DNA from: Ephydatia muelleri
Lineage: Eukaryota > Porifera > Demospongiae > Spongillida > Spongillidae
Length of the DNA: 64,000 bases
Direction of reading: 5' to 3'
Assembly (NCBI GenBank): GCA_013339895.1
Contig: JABACO010000006.1
Span: 1,105,819 to 1,169,818 of the forward strand
A model generated the notes under the pieces. It was not told where the DNA came from and did not search any database. It worked only from the letters and a program-made list of their open reading frames with translations. A program made the translations under genes and the position numbers. This document shows, one piece after another, positions 24,001 through 33,300 of this stretch. Numbering within the stretch: the first letter of the stretch is position 1; each line of letters opens with the position of its first letter.

Positions 24001-27000
24001 CCATATCTTCAGGTAGGAGTGTCCAATTCGGTTCAAAATAGGTACCTATGTAGTTCTACTTCTAAGGGTCCTACCGCTATTGATTTGTTCTGTTCGTTAA
24101 TTTTTGCTTTATCCGTTATGGAGATACAAGTGTGCAAAGAAATTGCATATTTCCCGGGCGTTACGCGCCATTAACGTATTACGACGACGTCCTCGAGCCA
24201 GTTGTAATTACGTTAATGGCGCGTAACGCCCGGGAAATATGCAATTTCTTTGCACACTTGTATCTCCATAACGGATAAAGCAAAAATTAACGAACAAAAC
24301 AAATCAATAGCGGTAGGACCCTTCTACATAGGTACCTATTTTGAACCGATTTGGACACTCCTACCTGAAGATGTGGCCGTTTTGAACCCTACGGGGTATC
24401 GGACCTTGAAACGTCGGTACCCCGCATGTGTAAGACACCAAAATGGATTTTCACATATAGTAATGGTGTGGTATGTTGTGTTAAAAATAGGAACCCAATA
24501 CCGTTAATATTTCGGAAGATATATCGATATAACTTTTATGTTATAAAATAAAATCCACAAGACCCATTTTCGTATAGAACGTTCCAATTTATTAGTATTT
24601 GTATAACTTTGCGGTCAGTTAATGCTAGTTATCTTTTAACCATAGTTCCATCTGTAATGTATTCCAAGCCTTCAAAGATGAGTGAAATTATTGCTCAGTA
24701 TCAACATGATCTTCCCACCCCATGCAGAGCTATTGGAGAAGGAAATGTGCAGATGGACGAACAATTGACAAATTTGGCATTACTTCCCACTCATTCACAT
24801 AGATATTGACATATGTAGCAGTAGATATCCTTGGGCCCCTTCCAAGGACCACAGCTGGGAACAAATACATCCTTGTAGCGGGTGACTACTTTACAAAGTG
24901 GATAGAGGCCTATGCAATCCCAAAACAAGAGACTCTTACAGTAGCACAAAAGCTTCTGGATTAAATGATCTGTCGTTATTCTGTGCCAAAGAAGCTGCAC
25001 TCAGACCAAGGAAGGCAATTTGAGGCAGACCTTATTAAACAGTTGTGCCACCTTCTTAAAGTGGAAAAGACGAGGACTACTCCTTATCACCCACAGTCAG
25101 ATGGGTTTGTTGAAAGATTCAACAGGACTCTTTTAGACCTGCTGACCACCTGTTCGGGACAAGACTCAGCTGACTGGGATAGATGATTGAGTAAAGTATG
25201 CCTGGCCTATAACACAAGTGCTCAGAGCTCCACAGGGTATTCCCCCTTTATCTCATTGTATGGGCACGCCTACCCATTGACATCATTCATGACTCCCCTG
25301 TTCCTGAAGTACCAGCTGATCAGTTGTATGGGGAGTACGTGTTGAAGCAAAAGAAGATGTTTGAGAAGGCATTTGCAGCAGTGCGACATGCAGAACATAT
25401 GGGACAGTTTCCGCGAAAATTGCCCCACGGTTAAAATGTTATAAAAATGCATCGCGTTTGAATCGCTATAATTTCCCAACGGATAACGCTATTGACTTCC
25501 TATTTTCAACACTTCATACTACACCGTTTCACTATGAAGTGTTGAAAATAGGAAATCGATAGCGTTATCCGTTAAACGCGATGCATTTTAATAATATTTT
25601 AACCGTGGGGCAATTTTCGCGGAAACTGTCCCATATCTTCTAAGCAGTTTTATCAGAAAGCTTTGTATAATCGCAAAGCACATGGTGACCCCTATGCTGT
25701 TGGTGATCTCGTTTGGCTGTATAACCCTTATGTAGGCAAAGGAAAATCGAGAAAGCTCTTTAATCCTTGGAAAGGACCTTATCAAATTCAGTCCAGACTC
25801 TCAGAGATGACCTATCGGATTCAGCACACAGCCAATCACAAATCTACAGTCGTTCACTTCGGCAGACTGAAACATTGCCCAAACAATATTCGCTTGCCAC
25901 GTCAGACCACTGCAAATATGAGTCCTCCTACAGAAACCCCAACTATTCAACCCACATCCACAGCCTCCACCTTGCAACTCATACCTGATGATGACAATGA
26001 AGATGTGCACCAGAACCTGCACCAATCACTAATGACCTTGCTCGGTGATACTAAAAAAGAATCAGAATACCCCCTGATCTTATAGCTGAATTTGGGACAG
26101 GACGGGGGCATATGTAACATGACCTCTGGAGGTGTTGAGTAGTCAGGTGCATAGAGACTATGTGTTAAGTACATGTAATCGTAAGACTAGATTCTAGAAT
26201 GTTCCCCCATGTCAATACGCTCTGTGTGAAGTATGTGTGTGTTGTTATTCCGATTGTTGATTGTTGTCTTGAGCCACGTTATTACAATAGGATGCTACAA
26301 CTAAACATTTTGTTATCCAGGGAATACACCTTGCAAGTGCAAATTGAATTTTTGATCTTTTTTCAGGTCAGAAATTATGCCCATTCACAGAAATTCTGTT
26401 TCAGTGGGATTTAAGTTCTTTCTGTACAAATTTCTTTCCTCCAAATAAATTATAACCATTCACGTTAGTAACTTATTTGAGAGGTCATAATTATGCATAT
26501 AATTATAACTATAATTATAATTATATATATCCATGGGGCAATTTTCGCGGAAACTGTCCCAATTATATCTATTCGTAACTATACAATTGTGTGTATGATA
26601 TAATTCCTATGGATTTGTAATACTGCAGCTTCACCCGGAGCTCCCAGTAATGTCCAGCCATCCCTGGTGTGTACTAACTCTCTGACCCTCCAATGGACCA
26701 TGTCGGCTAGTAATAATGCAGCTGGCTATGTTGTCCTCCTCACCACCATCTCTGGGACCACTGTGGCTTTGAACACAACAACCTCAGCCATGACCACTAT
26801 TGGAGACCTCATTGATGGCACAAGCTACACTGTTAGTGTTGCAGCCATCAATTGTGCAGGATCCAGCAACAGCAATAGTGTTAGTGTGCAGACATGTGAG
26901 TGGTGTGTGTGTGTGTGTGTGTGTGTTTGTGTGTGCATGTGTGTGTGTTTTTGTGTGTCTATGTGTATATGGGTATGTGTGTGTGTGTGCGTGTGTGTGT

Positions 27001-30000
27001 GTGTGTGGATATGGTATTGACCAGATCTCTGTGTAGTACCCTGTGCTCCAGTTAGTGTCAGTGTGACCACAGTCTTGTATCAGAACAGCAGTGTTTATGA
27101 TGTGGAGCTGTTCTGGACACACAGACAACAGGTGATCATTGATTGTTGTGATGTGTTGAAACATGATGTCTTCCTCCACACAGAGCTGCAGTGTCCCTCA
27201 GTACACAGTGATGGTCACCTCTGCTACTTCAACTGACACATACAACAATTGCACCAGCAGTTCTTGCTTATACATCGTAGGAATGTCTGGAGCCGATGTT
27301 AGCTCTTACACTGTGTCAGTGGCTTGTAGGAACACACGGAACCAGATTGGACAGCCATATGTGGCCATGCAGAGTGAGTGCAGTGTTGACATGTAGCCTG
27401 TGTTACCATGGTTACCTTCTCTTAAAGGTGTCCCAACCCCTGTACTCCAAGTTGGTCAGTCCAATGTGAGTGGGAACACCGCTACCATCTACTGCGGATT
27501 CCCCTATGGCTCCTACTACTGTATGGTGTGCTGCAGTCCCTCTGTTCCAGTGGGTTTAGATGGTTCTGGGTACCTGTCCTCTACCAATGGAATTAGAGTC
27601 AGTGTCTCCCTACAAGGCCTTACCAGTGGTCAGATGTACTACTGCAAGGCAGCAGCTACCAACACTAACTCTAATAACTGTGCTGGTCTAGTGGTTGGAG
27701 GTGTGAAGGTGTTCTTCAGTTTCATGACATCTGTGCCAATAACAAGTTTATCATCACCAACATCAGCAACAAATGCATCTACATGTGAGTACTGTTTATA
27801 CATGGGAAGATATGGGGAGGTGTGGCAGATATGGGGAGGTATGGGGAGATATGGGGAGATGTGGGGAGATATGGAGAGATAAGGGGAGATATGGGGAGAT
27901 TTGGGGAGATAAGGGGAGATAAGGGGAGATATGGGAGATGTGGGGAGATAAAGGGGAGATAAGGGGAAGGTGTGGGGAGGTGTGGAGAGGTGTGGCAGAT
28001 ACATGTTGGGAGGTATGAGGAGGTGGAGATATTAAAAGGTACTCAATTGACAGAAACATGCACTTTAGTGTTAATGATTATATTCTTTTCAATGCGTTCT
28101 GACAACAAGCTTTTCTTTCATGTCTCAATATTATTATCCAGCAAGCTTTGCTTTTGTATGAATCAATGGGCCCATGATATCTTCTCCAATGGGTAACTCT
28201 CTAGTAGTACCCAATGGGGCCTGAGGAAGTGGCTGAGAATGACTTCTCTTTTGACATAGCTCATAATCATGCATGCGCCTTATTTGATTCATACCCTGGC
28301 CAGTAGAACCATTGTTGCATTTTCTCCATGGTACACATGCTTAACAACTTGGCCAGAATTATTATGAAGCTGTTCAAGAATTAGAGCATTTAGGTCTGTA
28401 GGTATCAACTTTGTATGCAAGGCTCAGGGTCAGTTAACTCTTTAGTCCCTTTGCAGGGCACTCTTTTGCAAATGAATGATGTGTCATGCTGATGACAAAG
28501 TCCTGGTGGTGACTTCCCTTCCATCACTGGATGACAAGTAGCTGTCTCACCTGGACAGCCCAGCTGCATTTCCATTCACTTTGCCAGATTTGCATTCTAA
28601 CTACTGTAAGGACAATGTTCTACATGTATCTTGAACTCGTGTTAATTCTGTCAGCAAAACAAATAACAGCTTTGACTATAGAAAGAGCCTCCCATTCATT
28701 GGTAGAATGATTCCTCTCTGCCTTCTTCAGCTGCCTGCTCCGCTGTGCAATCACCTTTCTGACTTAGCCAATAGCTGAATCTGATGCATCAGTTGCAAGT
28801 ATGAATTTGAAATCAAACCATGTCATGCAACTCATGACATGCTTTTGTGCATCACTTGGTCCATTTATAGTGCATGATGACTGCTGTTTTTAGAAGCTTG
28901 AACAAAGGCCCTGCTATTCCTTAATAGTTGTGCACAAACCTCCTGTAATACTTTACTAAACTGCCTAAGCTTTTTAACATTCCATGGGACAGGGTAAATC
29001 ACTTTAGCCTGTATTTTGGTCGGATCTGGTTTCACACCTTGTGTTGATACTGTATGGCCCAAATACTTCCAGAAGTCAATGCTAAATCGCCAGGCTCCGT
29101 CTTTTTTTTAATAATCAACACTATTGGTGAAGACTATGGGCTCATACTAGGGACACCATCCTGCAACATCTTCTGTACTTCATTCTGTACCTTACTGTTC
29201 AATGTCACAGGAAGGCCCACGAATAGGCTGTTGTATCAAAGGGCTGTGTGTTTTGATGGAATGCTTCACTCTTGAAGTCTCCCTTCAGCGAAAGACTCCT
29301 TGAACTCCTATCTAACAACATGGCCAGCTTCCTTTTTTCTTCCACCGACAGATTAGTTCCTTCAAGGTTAAATTGTGACATTACTACTGATATTGTCACT
29401 GGCTCCAAAGATTTCCCTTCTCCAATTAACATAGTGTTCTGCCTCGTGATGAAAATTGTGATTTTCATGCCTTTGTAGAGCATTATGGCATTTGCCCTAC
29501 TTCGTCACTTGCAATTTCACCCCATTCCCCTCTTTCACAGTCTCAAACTTCTAGTCTCAAGCATGCATGTTTTGGGTTTACCATCTACATCTTTCTCTTC
29601 AAGAGTTCCTCACCTATCCAACCTTGTCCTTGAATACACCTCCAACAATAGTACAGAATGTCCCATTATTTTAGAGCATGTTCTCTTGACACCACCCCTA
29701 CATTGTCACTACATTGAGGCATGCAACTATATGCCTGGAGCCAATAATGGAAACCTTAACTAAGTCTTAACCCAGTAGATTCTGTACCGTGAACTCTCTG
29801 ACAACGATAAACTCTAGATTGTCTTGAAATGTCCTCAAAGCAGTCACCTGTCAAAGGCACACCTTTTGCACATCCATGCATAAATGTAGCACTCGTGTAC
29901 TCATTTGTTTCTCTCCATAGCTTTATGTGGTGCCTCCATCGGCACATCTACTGCTGTTGGCATATCAGTTGCCATGACATTTATCCTCTCCTTCTCTCTG

Positions 30001-30240
30001 GGAGGTTTGGTGACTGCCATCATAATATGTGGTTGCTACAACCCAAGAAGGTTCTCTTCTAAGACTACCAAGTCCCCTCCCCCAGTCCCTACTACTACTG
30101 CTGCTACATATGAGGTGGTGGGCATTAATAAGAAAGAGGGCAATACAATTGAGTTAGAGAACAATTCTGCATATGGAACAGGAGACACTGATAGAAACAT
30201 TTATTACATCGAGTGTTCTATTTTCAGATACTACATGTAG
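13464..30240 (+). CDS. RecD: Ig-like / FN3 / single-pass membrane receptor, 7 exons
   Basis: Exons at 13464-13521, 15832-16206, 26629-26895, 27037-27131, 27184-27373, 27428-27784 and 29921-30240 join in frame to 553 codons plus stop. The product has a signal peptide ([19 protein letters not shown]), an Ig-like domain with spaced cysteines, an FN3 domain, a second FN3 domain split over two exons, a third FN3-like cysteine-bearing domain with a Ser/Thr stalk, a membrane helix ([20 protein letters not shown]) followed by CYNPRRF, and a tail with TYEVV and NNSAYGTG. Every intron is phase 1 except the one inside the second FN3 domain (phase 0). It should be a type I plasma-membrane receptor or adhesion protein; the ligand is unknown. 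The introns contain Gypsy fossils, foldback elements and minisatellites. The exon chain is inferred from splice sites and phase; RNA support is lacking, and the 10.4-kb third gap could hide further exons. Confidence 0.62.
13530..13870. repeat. GGCGGAT-ended repeat in RecD intron 1
   Basis: Begins AGAGGCGGATGTAGG and contains GC-rich boxes (GGGGGGTCTGGGGGAGC-like, GCGGGTTCTGGGGTGGAGCC). No host protein similarity was seen; an open minus frame here is not credible as a gene. Confidence 0.4.
13921..13957 (+). repeat. Short (GT)n/GGGTGT tract
   Basis: Simple repeat GTGTGTGTGTG followed by GGGTGTGGGG. Confidence 0.8.
14374..14424. other. G19/C20 inverted homopolymers: perfect hairpin
   Basis: 19 G (14374-14392) and 20 C (14405-14424) face each other across a 12-base spacer (CGCCACGTACGA). 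The two can pair as a pure G:C stem. It may be two abutting element ends or an extrusion-prone structure. Confidence 0.8.
14425..15831. other. RecD intron 1, no gene seen
   Basis: AT-rich sequence without recognisable coding similarity. Short open frames at 14895-15260 show no known motif. Confidence 0.4.
15832..16206 (+). CDS. RecD exon 2: Ig-like domain
   Basis: A 375-nt exon from a CACTCTAG acceptor to a GTGAGT donor, phase 1 at both ends. It encodes an Ig-like module starting [12 protein letters not shown], with [13 protein letters not shown], a central Trp, a second half with [14 protein letters not shown] and the end strand SDTVKIMLA. Six or more cysteines suggest extra disulfides. A 32-bp minisatellite starts a few bases after the donor. 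Confidence 0.7.
16213..16725 (+). repeat. 32-bp minisatellite, about 16 copies
   Basis: The unit is built from AGACATCATCCCATCAGTG and ACCATGGTCCCAT. Copies are nearly identical; one unit (near 16340) lacks the AGACATC part. The array begins right behind the Ig exon donor of RecD and so lies in the intron. Confidence 0.95.
16840..16890. repeat. C-run with GGCGGA-type terminus
   Basis: A C15-type run (16843-16857) next to CAATATAAATTCGTACGTCCGCCCCTG. On the minus strand it reads AGGGGCGGACGTACG, similar to the other GGCGGA termini here. It borders the Gypsy fossil. Confidence 0.5.
16905..17965 (-). mobile_element. Ty3/Gypsy fossil (Gag end to RT start)
   Basis: Read on the minus strand: a Gag-like segment ([33 protein letters not shown]), two zinc knuckles ([27 protein letters not shown]), a protease-like region ending [10 protein letters not shown], then the start of RT ([37 protein letters not shown]). 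The order is that of a Ty3/Gypsy element. It is cut off inside RT and has several breaks; no LTRs were found. It lies in a RecD intron. Confidence 0.85.
17966..19520. other. AT-rich intronic sequence with a local duplication
   Basis: No gene seen. About 150 bp at 19085-19230 is repeated at 19375-19520 (both with GATTATCTGTTGGAA, TTTGAAGGCAA, AACTCCTGC and CAGAGCTCATTC), an old tandem duplication of roughly 290-bp period. Confidence 0.6.
19590..19785 (+). other. Possible DDE transposase scrap
   Basis: An open stretch with [20 protein letters not shown] recalls the 'GWM/I..F..WL..F' motif before the catalytic region of pogo/CENP-B-like transposases. Nothing else supports it. Confidence 0.25.
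20486..20528 (+). repeat. C43 homopolymer
   Basis: 43 consecutive C, the longest homopolymer in the window. It could be partly an assembly artefact, but such runs recur here. Confidence 0.9.
20970..21045 (+). repeat. (GT)n microsatellite
   Basis: About 28 GT units, then GCGTGTGTTTGTGTG. Confidence 0.95.
21168..21890 (-). pseudogene. Decayed gene of unknown family
   Basis: The minus strand keeps long, gene-like frames: [76 protein letters not shown], and further down [20 protein letters not shown] and [20 protein letters not shown]. The reading frame changes about twice between these parts, so it is broken or contains tiny introns. A TATTAG acceptor-like site precedes the first part. I do not recognise the family. 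It may be a host gene relic or part of an unclassified transposon in the RecD intron. Confidence 0.4.
22200..22300. repeat. GGCGGACACAGG terminus with G16 run
   Basis: AGGGCGGACACAGGAGAGGGG followed at 22255-22270 by 16 G. It belongs with the other GGCGGA-type repeat ends here. Confidence 0.45.
22301..23380. other. Intronic sequence without a recognised gene
   Basis: A minus-strand frame at 23076-23312 ([38 protein letters not shown]) looks gene-like but is unrecognised; it may belong to the decayed gene at 21.2-21.9 kb. The rest shows nothing. Confidence 0.3.
23381..23715. mobile_element. Old diverged copy of the foldback family
   Basis: Shows TATCTCCATAACGGA, a GATTTGGACA.TCCT core, GAACCCCTCGGGGTA and the terminus-like CTCGGAAACTGACCCAT (near 23697), all with counterparts in the palindromic element directly downstream. 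It is more diverged, so older. Confidence 0.55.
23781..24590. mobile_element. 810-bp palindromic foldback element
   Basis: Two inverted arms of about 390 bp (23781-24178 and 24209-24590) surround a 30-bp loop (24179-24208). The arms differ at few positions. The arm text (ATCTCCATAACGGATAAAG, AACGAACA.AACAAATC) is shared with the element at 54493-55312. Open frames across the arms are shadows of the palindrome. It carries no transposase. Confidence 0.9.
25401..25632. mobile_element. 232-bp foldback element inside the Gypsy fossil
   Basis: Starts GGGACAGTTTCCGCG and ends CGCGGAAACTGTCCC; the arms are inverted over about 110 bp each. ATAT flanks both ends. It is a short member of the family at 54493-55312 (shared CTATTTTCAACACTTCATAC). 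Confidence 0.9.
26115..26286 (+). repeat. 3' LTR of the Gypsy fossil, about 172 bp
   Basis: Begins TGTAACATGACC straight after a polypurine tract (GGGACAGGACGGGGGCATA) and ends CACGTTATTACA, the TG...CA ends of an LTR. The matching 5' LTR was not found, so the length is inferred from the ends alone. Confidence 0.6.
26534..26560 (-). mobile_element. Solo end of the foldback family
   Basis: TGGGGCAATTTTCGCGGAAA then CTGTCCC equals the right end of the element at 25401-25632. The rest of that copy is missing. Confidence 0.8.
26629..26895 (+). CDS. RecD exon 3: FN3 domain
   Basis: A 267-nt exon, phase 1 at both ends, TACTGCAG acceptor and GTGAGT donor. It shows the FN3 pattern: [32 protein letters not shown], a hydrophobic turn, and [16 protein letters not shown] (GT)n tract starts 6 bases after the donor. 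Confidence 0.75.
26901..27010 (+). repeat. (GT)n-rich tract between RecD FN3 exons
   Basis: Imperfect GT repeat filling most of the 141-bp intron between exons 3 and 4. Confidence 0.9.
27037..27131 (+). CDS. RecD exon 4: first half of FN3 domain 2
   Basis: A 95-nt exon, phase 1 in and phase 0 out. It encodes [20 protein letters not shown] then [11 protein letters not shown], the A to C strands of an FN3 fold. The donor is CAG|GTGATC. Confidence 0.6.
27184..27373 (+). CDS. RecD exon 5: second half of FN3 domain 2
   Basis: A 190-nt exon, phase 0 in and phase 1 out. It encodes [19 protein letters not shown] and ends [20 protein letters not shown], the Y.V.V...N strand of FN3. With exon 4 it makes one domain. 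The intron inside the domain is only 52 bp. Confidence 0.65.
27428..27784 (+). CDS. RecD exon 6: cysteine-bearing FN3-like domain and stalk
   Basis: A 357-nt exon, phase 1 at both ends. It encodes [20 protein letters not shown], then [37 protein letters not shown] and a Ser/Thr-rich stalk ([18 protein letters not shown]). The strand layout fits FN3 with extra cysteines. A GGGGAGATAT minisatellite begins about 25 bases after the donor. Confidence 0.65.
27810..28030 (+). repeat. 10-bp GGGGAGATAT minisatellite
   Basis: About 20 imperfect units (GGGGAGATAT, GGGGAGATAA, GGGGAGGTGT). It starts just behind the exon 6 donor of RecD. Confidence 0.9.
28540..29500 (-). mobile_element. Ty3/Gypsy fossil (RT/RNase H region)
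   Basis: Minus strand, N to C: a pre-RT segment ([20 protein letters not shown]), a short RT entry region, then the RT/RNase H connection ([35 protein letters not shown]) and a weaker RNase H stretch to about 28540. Much of RT is missing and the copy is broken in several places. No LTR was seen. It lies between RecD exons 6 and 7. Confidence 0.8.
29921..30240 (+). CDS. RecD exon 7: membrane helix and cytoplasmic tail
   Basis: Acceptor CTCCATAG at 29920; phase 1. It encodes a short linker ([15 protein letters not shown]), a helix [20 protein letters not shown], the CGCYNPRRF stop-transfer patch, a Pro-rich stretch and the tail motifs ATYEVVGI and [12 protein letters not shown], ending IFRYYM. 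Two near-identical copies lie at 32663 and 34302. NSAY is an NxxY site and YEVV could serve an SH2 domain if phosphorylated; both roles are inferred. Confidence 0.7.
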
Positions 30241-31300
30241 TGTGACAATTAGTATTATTTTCAAAGCTTATTTTTAAATAGAATATTTTAAAAAGTATGT
30301 TTGCCACACACCAATGTGAATATGCGCATATCATGCTGAAGTATTAGTTGTGTTACCCTGGATACTGATATCCAGAGTTTGTGAGGTGCCAGAATAATTG
30401 CAAGACCTAATTCATTGCAGTGTGTACATGTATAGCATGACCCCCTATATTGGCAGATTGGTTTCCATGGTTTTCTACTATCAATTCTGCAATCTGAATG
30501 GCTGTGATGGGCTTGTTAACACTCAGATTGGGGAGGGAGAGGGAGGGGAGGAGCCGGAAGGGAGGGGTGGGCCTCGAGGAGAGGGAGGGAGAAGAGGACC
30601 ATATGCCTATAAAGGCAGTGCAGGCTTGTGTTTGTGGAAGCCACATTGGCAATACTGCAGTTCCTTTCCTGGACAGTACAGTACTTCATCACACTGCATG
30701 TACTATGCTGACCAGTTACATTGTATGTTGAATAATTCACAACACAAAGTAATCAGTGCACATACAAGGTCATACATATACAACCAAAAGTTATAACATA
30801 ACAAACGGTATTGGCACAGGACTGTAACATGCACCGTACCAGGACTGTTCATTGCTTACATGATATTGAAAACTTTTGGTTGTGTACATAACAAGGTTGG
30901 TTGGAAGGCACCCCCTTGTGGTCTAGGGGAGCTCAGCTTGTATGGAGAGGTCAGTAGTGGCATTTGATATCATCAGCTGCATATTAAGATGCCCATACAT
31001 GTAGATGTACAGGGTGTACCATAATTCTTTTTAATAATAAATACACTTTTCTGATTAACTTTCAATCATTCTATTATGCAATAATAACTTGGGAAGAACT
31101 GTGACATAAACGATTTACCATGTATATCACTAACACCAAATTCAATAATTAATTGTTAATAAACTAGGCACAATGCAAAATGTCTAGACATACTCAGTGC
31201 TGAAACAGTTGATCTTCTCTTTCTGATCAACTTACATCCATTCTTGTCTTTGAGGTGTCCTGTCAATTGGAGTAACTCATCTGACGTGGACCATCCATTT
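30241..31300. other. RecD 3' flank with purine-rich patch
   Basis: No further gene. A GGGAGGGGAGGAG patch lies at 30525-30600. The flank before it (AATCTGAATGGCTGTGATGG) recurs at 34770, showing that the membrane exon and its 3' flank were duplicated as a block. Confidence 0.6.
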
Positions 31301-31304
31301 GCCT

Positions 31305-31592
31305 TGGGAGGAGAGGGAGAGGGAGGAGAGGAGAGGAGAGGGAGGGGGAGGAGAGGGAGGGGGAGAAGAAGAGGGAGGGAGGGGGAGGAGAGGGAGGGGG
31401 AGGAGAAGGAGGGGGAGGAGAAGGAGGGGGAGGAGAAGGAGGGGGAGGAGAAGGAGGGGGAGGAGAAGGAGGGGGAGGAGAGGGAGAGGGAGGGGAGGAG
31501 AGGGAGGGGGAGGAGGGGGAGGAGAGGGAGAGGGAGGGGAGGAGAGGGAGGGGGGAGGAGAGGGAGGGGGAGGAGAGGGAGGGGGAGAAGAC
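31305..31592 (+). repeat. Purine minisatellite (GGAGGGGGAGGAGAA)n
   Basis: About 290 bp of pure purine, 15-bp core units. It can form triplex or G-rich structures. Glu/Arg/Gly-rich open frames here are artefacts. Confidence 0.95.
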
Positions 31593-31595
31593 AGA

Positions 31596-31765
31596 GTATC
31601 TGCTCAGCCATTAGGAACATCTATTGCACTTAGCCCCTTAGCTATGGCTGCCATATGGACCTCTTGTGGACTGACTACTGACATCAGTACAGACCTTTGC
31701 CATGGCATCAGCCACTGGTCAAGGATGAGGTGGGTGTGGTCTGTGGGTGTGTCCTACAGCACTGT
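31596..31765 (+). repeat. Duplicated 3' module, copy 1
   Basis: Shares CAGCCATTAGGAACATCTAT, TTGCACTTAGCCCCTTAGC and the GGTGGGTGTGGTCTGTGGGT ending with 34869-35065, 45795-45975 and 46489-46665. It follows RecD's membrane exon. Confidence 0.75.
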
Positions 31766-32662
31766 TATGTTGGTTGTATTTTGATCTATGTTAATTCGTT
31801 AAGCAACAATTGAAAATTACACTATGAATATGAATGTATTTAATCAGCAAAATTAGTGAATGCATAAAACAGTTACAAATTGAAACATTTTTCAGATAGA
31901 GTACTATGTGTGGGATGGAATTGCACAAAGTTGGAAAGGCACATCATTCATGAATTACAAGGGGCATTGTTTCTAGTGGTGTCACTCATTAATAATGTCA
32001 ATGCTACAATGATTCCAGTTGGGCCAGTGGCACAAAGGCTGCATAGGGTGCTGATGTGACTAAATATATTGAACCTTGATGCTGGAAACATGGGATAAGA
32101 GCTATGATCCTCTTTATTGCGCAGTCTCCTTAGCTTGTGTGGCTTTAGGTAACACACCATGAGTTGTAATGTGTATATCTGCATGCATGTCTGTACTCCT
32201 GTGGTGTCATAAATAAATAACATCATCAAGACAGCTCAGAGGTTGGCCTTTTGCCTGGGGGTATCTGCATAGAGGCATATGGGGCATGGCTGACCACACA
32301 CCCCGATGAGCTGGAGAGAAATCTCCTATTCAACCCTTGTTTCATGTAACCTCTTTCCTGTTCAAGTGGAGAGAGGGGCAGGCTCAATAACTATAGCCAA
32401 GTTGGGCAGAAATCAGTTATAGAACATGGAATGAACTTGAGGAAAGTGTGAAGAATGGAAGTGTTTCTAGATCTCTTGGCTATCCCACGGTGTGGAGAAC
32501 ATGCCCTGGTACTCAACTGATGGTTGAGCAAACTTACATTTGGTGCAGGAGGAGTTGGTGCAGCCATGATTTCCCAAAAAGTAGACTGGAGCATAACTGA
32601 GAGGGTTACAGAACATTAAATACTGTTTAAATACACATAGTGTAACTATCGTGTGCTCTTAG
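31766..32662. other. No gene seen
   Basis: AT-rich sequence leading to the second membrane exon; short frames show no known motif. Confidence 0.4.
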
Positions 32663-33003
32663 CGTTATGTGGTGCCTCCATTGGCACATCTACTGCTGCT
32701 GGAATATCAGTTGCCATGACATTTATCCTCTCCTTCTCTCTGGGAGGTTTGGTGACTGCCATCATAATATGTGGTTGCTACAACCCAAGAAGGTTCTCTT
32801 CTAAGACCTCTCTCCCAGTCCCTACTGCTACTGCTGCTACATATGAGACAGGGGCTTTAATTAGAAAGAGAGCACCACAATTGAGTTTGATCAGAGTAAT
32901 TCTGACGGGAAGACACTTGAAGGGACGCATCAAGTGTCATATTAGTATAGTAAGACATACACTAAACTTTGTATATCTTTACCATGTCTATGAAATACAA
33001 TAG
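32663..33003 (+). pseudogene. Second copy of the RecD membrane/tail exon, altered tail
   Basis: Acceptor GCTCTTAG, phase 1, then [20 protein letters not shown] and the same helix and CGCYNPRRF patch as RecD exon 7. After ATYE the reading frame departs from the other copies, so the IEL..N.AYGT motif is lost and an unrelated tail of about 45 residues follows. It could be an alternative last exon of RecD giving a tail without the tyrosine motif, or a dead duplicate. No signal or ectodomain exon of its own lies between 30.2 and 32.6 kb. Confidence 0.6.
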
Positions 33004-33029
33004 TACAACCTGTCAGTTCAGTTCCACAT

Positions 33030-33300
33030 GTGTTATAGGAGAGCAATGAAACTTCCATGACATCTGGAGGTATATAATCACCCAATTTGAGTGTTTTGAG
33101 ACTGTTCACTTCAGTTTCTGCATGGTGCACACTAAAGAATATCATAGAACAGCTGTTAAGGCACACAGATAAAAGTGTATAAAATTGTATAATGTTTGTG
33201 TGATCTTGGGACAACACACATGACACATTTTGACAAGGCTAGATAACATAATGTCAACTATTCAGTATAGTGTGTTTTTACTCTGACACATAGCTATGAT
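33030..33300 (+). repeat. Duplicated module related to 45.4-46.3 kb
   Basis: TTCTGCATGGT.CACACTA.AGAATATCA and TTGTGTGATCTTGGG match two direct copies at 45560-45720 and 46110-46240. It shows that pieces of this 3' region were copied about 12 kb away. Confidence 0.6.

Larger units (their letters stand above)
24640..26286 (+). mobile_element. Ty3/Gypsy fossil (integrase to 3' LTR) with foldback insertion
   Basis: Plus-strand integrase motifs: [55 protein letters not shown] and [20 protein letters not shown], then the C-terminal part ([48 protein letters not shown]). A purine-rich tract (26095-26112) leads to an LTR at 26115. A 232-bp foldback element is inserted at 25401-25632. The copy has several breaks and lacks everything upstream of integrase. 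It differs in sequence from the other two Gypsy fossils. Confidence 0.85.

Noticed and set aside
24250-24507. 85-aa open frame in the palindrome
   Set aside because: Mirrors the other arm and ends in non-coding arm sequence; more likely a relic or chance frame of a foldback element.
28000-28540. Extension of the Gypsy fossil to the 27.8-kb minisatellite
   Set aside because: No recognisable motif beyond about 28540.
30398-30796. 132-aa open frame downstream of RecD
   Set aside because: Crosses a purine patch, has no known motif, and the region is duplicated 3' flank.
31156-31784. Pro/Ser- and Glu/Arg-rich open frames
   Set aside because: Caused by the purine minisatellite.
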